Source of the DNA: Physcia stellaris
Lineage: Eukaryota; Ascomycota; Lecanoromycetes; Caliciales; Physciaceae
Direction of reading: 5' to 3'
DNA: 64,000 nucleotides
NCBI GenBank assembly: GCA_018902385.1
Contig: JABSSW010000029.1
Coordinates: 519,762 to 583,761 of the forward strand
Shown: positions 61,741 through 64,000 of the stretch, one piece after another
How the letters are laid out: each line of letters begins with the position of its first letter
Numbering within the stretch: position 1 is the first letter of the stretch
Made by a program: the position numbers and the translations under genes
Notes under the pieces: generated by a model
Seen by the model: only the letters and a program-made list of their open reading frames with translations
What the model was told of the DNA's origin: nothing
Database searches by the model: none

Positions 61741-64000
61741 CATATCGAGAAATTGAAAATTTATTGTATTCGTTTTGACGATTTTGAATACATTTTTTTG
61801 TCATCAAAATGAATTTTGAAATTTTCGTTAAACGAAACAAATCGAAACATAACAACAAAATCACATAAATTTTCGATCAATTTCATCAAGATTTGATGAA
61901 TTGAAAATAATTATTAAAATGTTTCAATTATCGCACATTGTTTGACAATGACAAAATTTAAAAGTTGTACACAATTCGTTCAGAATCGTTTTGACGATTT
62001 TCATCATCACATCTCGTCAATTGTCGATATAACATTGATAAAAATCAGTCGAACGAAAAAGAAAATCGATCATGAAAATTTGTGAAAATTCAAACGCTCG
62101 TTTGAAATTTTTGTCGTGAAACAAATTAAAATCAAATCGATTTCAAAAACGAATTTGATGTCGATTAACGTGTTTCAATCATTTGCATCGAAAATTCGAA
62201 CATTCGTTAAATAAAAAATCGATTTTTCATTTTTTTTCATTCATCATATTCATTTTCGAAACGTTTGCAAATCATCGTTTTTGTCAACAACATGATCATT
62301 TTTTGTTGCATTTTTCGTCGTGTATACGATGTCGTTTTATTAATTTTTCATGAACATTCGAAAATACAAAATTCGTTTTTACGATTGCAAGACGATTTGA
62401 ACATCGTCATGCATCGCATCGATCGTGAAAGCGAAAACACGTTAAATTCGAATTGATTCACAATTTTTGATGATAAATTTTGTTCATTTTATTTCAATAT
62501 CGTTGATTGTCAATTTATCACAAATTTGCATCAAATTCGACGATTCATTATCGAAACAATACAATGATTCAGTTTTTTTTCATTTCAATTCTCATCGAAT
62601 TTTTTTTTTTCGATTTTTTTTTCAGCAACGTTGCGAAACAAAAATTGTTCGATTCGCAATTGATTTCAAAATTTATTTTTGTCACGCAAACAAAAATGCA
62701 AAATTCGTTTTTACGATTGCAAAGAAATTTGAAAGATGTCAATCATGTCATTCGCGAAAAAAATGTCATTTACGAGAAAAACGACGATTTTTCATTTTTC
62801 AATTGACACGCGAAAATTAACGATTGATTTCAATGATTGCACGTGATACGTTTAATTGTCAATTCGTCACAAAATTACAAATCGTCGAATATCGCATTAT
62901 CGACGCGTTAAAAATGTTTCGCAATTCGTTTTTTTTTTGCAATTCGTTATTTCGATTCGTATCAAATTTCGAAATCGAATGATTTGCGAATCGAATATCG
63001 ATTTCGCGTGTTTCGAAATCGATCATTTCGAACAACGAAAATGAACGAAAATTGTCGTTTCGTTTCGCGACATTTATTCAATCATCAACATCAAATGATT
63101 ATCATGTGCACAAAAAAGTTTTTTTCATCGAATTGTAATATGAATGAAAATGTTCGAAATAAACAAAACAAATGTCGTTAATTTATAAATTTGAAATCAT
63201 GTTAATCGATGCAATGATTATTGATCGATTCGAAACGAAACATTTCGCATGATCGATTAAATTTGTTCATTTTTCGTTAAATTTGACGAATGTGATTGTC
63301 AAAAATCGAAAAACGAAATATATTTCAAGCGTTGCATTGATTGAAAAAATCGAAAATTATCAAATCGACATTGTTCATCTAGATAGTTTTTTTGACACAA
63401 TAAATTGACATTGATTGACGCAAAATCATTGTATATTTCTGAATTCGATCGTATCAATTTCTGTTTGAAAAATTTGCAAACAATCGTAAATTCGTGTTCA
63501 TCGTTCGTGCTTTGATAAAAATCGAAATTTTAATCGTTTCATTGAATACACGAAATCGACGATTCACGAGCGACAAATCAAAATTCATTTGAATTATATA
63601 CAACGATTTGCATGCGCAATTTTTCGTTGTCATTCAGTATATGATACAGAAATTTGAAACAATTCGATAAACGCGTTTGTTTTTCGATCAAATTTACATT
63701 TTCAAATTTTTGCACATTGCAAAACAAATAACACACAATTGTAAGTTGATGATTGATCGAACGAACATTCATTTTCGAAATGCCAATCATTGTTCAATTT
63801 GTTGTCAAAAAAACGTGAATTGAAAAAAATTGAATTGTTAATGATTTTCAAAAATTTCGATTGACGCACAGTGCAATACGATAATCAATATTATGTTTTT
63901 CGATCATCAACGCAATTTCATTTTCTTTTCGATCATTATCAGATTTTTTATCGTTCGTATTGTTTTGATTCGATTTTTGCGCATCGAAAACAATCGCAAT
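61741..64000. other. AT-rich mutated DNA with a dispersed direct repeat, unidentified
   Basis: AAAATTCGTTTTTACGATTG with matching flanks occurs at about 62,368-62,390 and 62,700-62,722. The reading QNSFLRLQ is shared by both copies. Nothing else is recognised up to the window edge. Confidence 0.5.

Noticed and set aside
14596-64000. A mitochondrial insertion or mitochondrial contig
   Set aside because: The high AT content is compatible, but the readable content is nuclear retrotransposons and a helicase; no mitochondrial gene is seen.
14596-64000. A centromere
   Set aside because: Mutated repeat blocks can be centromeric in fungi, but nothing in the sequence distinguishes this from any other such block; chromatin data would be needed.
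14596-64000. Classical CpA-type RIP as the sole explanation
   Set aside because: CpA and TpG remain abundant and most Gln codons survive; only five of fifteen LTR transitions are of that type.
1-64000. CRISPR array, bacterial operon features, rRNA or tRNA genes
   Set aside because: No regularly spaced identical repeats, no ribosome-binding-site pattern and no tRNA or rRNA fold was seen; the window is eukaryotic.

Overview
This window looks like nuclear DNA of a filamentous ascomycete (Pezizomycotina). The left end carries genes with introns of 49-144 nt, including an SAT4-type fungal membrane protein, a CSC1-type channel, a secreted LIP-family lipase and two ER-anchored P450s. The rest is a very AT-rich block of decayed retrotransposons. 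This matches a bipartite genome of gene islands and mutated repeat blocks. I could not assign a species.

Gene island, 1 to about 14,595. In order: the 5' part of a CSC1/OSCA-like channel gene (minus, runs off the left edge), a secreted lipase (minus), an SAT4 rhodopsin-like gene with an in-frame stop (minus), a P450 pseudogene with two frame lesions (minus) and an apparently intact single-exon P450 (plus). The long spacers hold nothing I recognise. There is no polyketide synthase, peptide synthetase or terpene cyclase, so a metabolite cluster cannot be claimed.

AT-rich block, about 14,596 to 64,000. Recognisable relics are: a plus-strand gypsy gag-protease (17,350-19,639); a structurally complete Ty3/gypsy element on the minus strand (19,640-27,103) with two 194-bp LTRs and a 5-bp target duplication; a truncated minus-strand gypsy integrase (about 28,250-29,945); a 183-bp satellite (30,055-30,750); a plus-strand relic of an OrsD-like C2H2 plus RecQ-type helicase gene, resembling telomere-linked helicases (about 32,370-36,019); and a plus-strand Ty1/copia element (about 36,020-40,574). 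From 40,575 to the end I recognise no protein family, only several degenerate tandem arrays and repeats.

Main observation. The mutation pattern is not classical repeat-induced point mutation. Classical RIP turns CpA into TpA. Here CpA/TpG and CpG remain common, while CpT/ApG and CpC/GpG are almost gone. Three independent comparisons agree: the LTR pair, the satellite copies, and the stop codons in relic genes, which sit at tryptophan positions as TGA. I infer a RIP-like process preferring C followed by a pyrimidine (CpY). That also explains why such AT-rich DNA still shows long readable frames.
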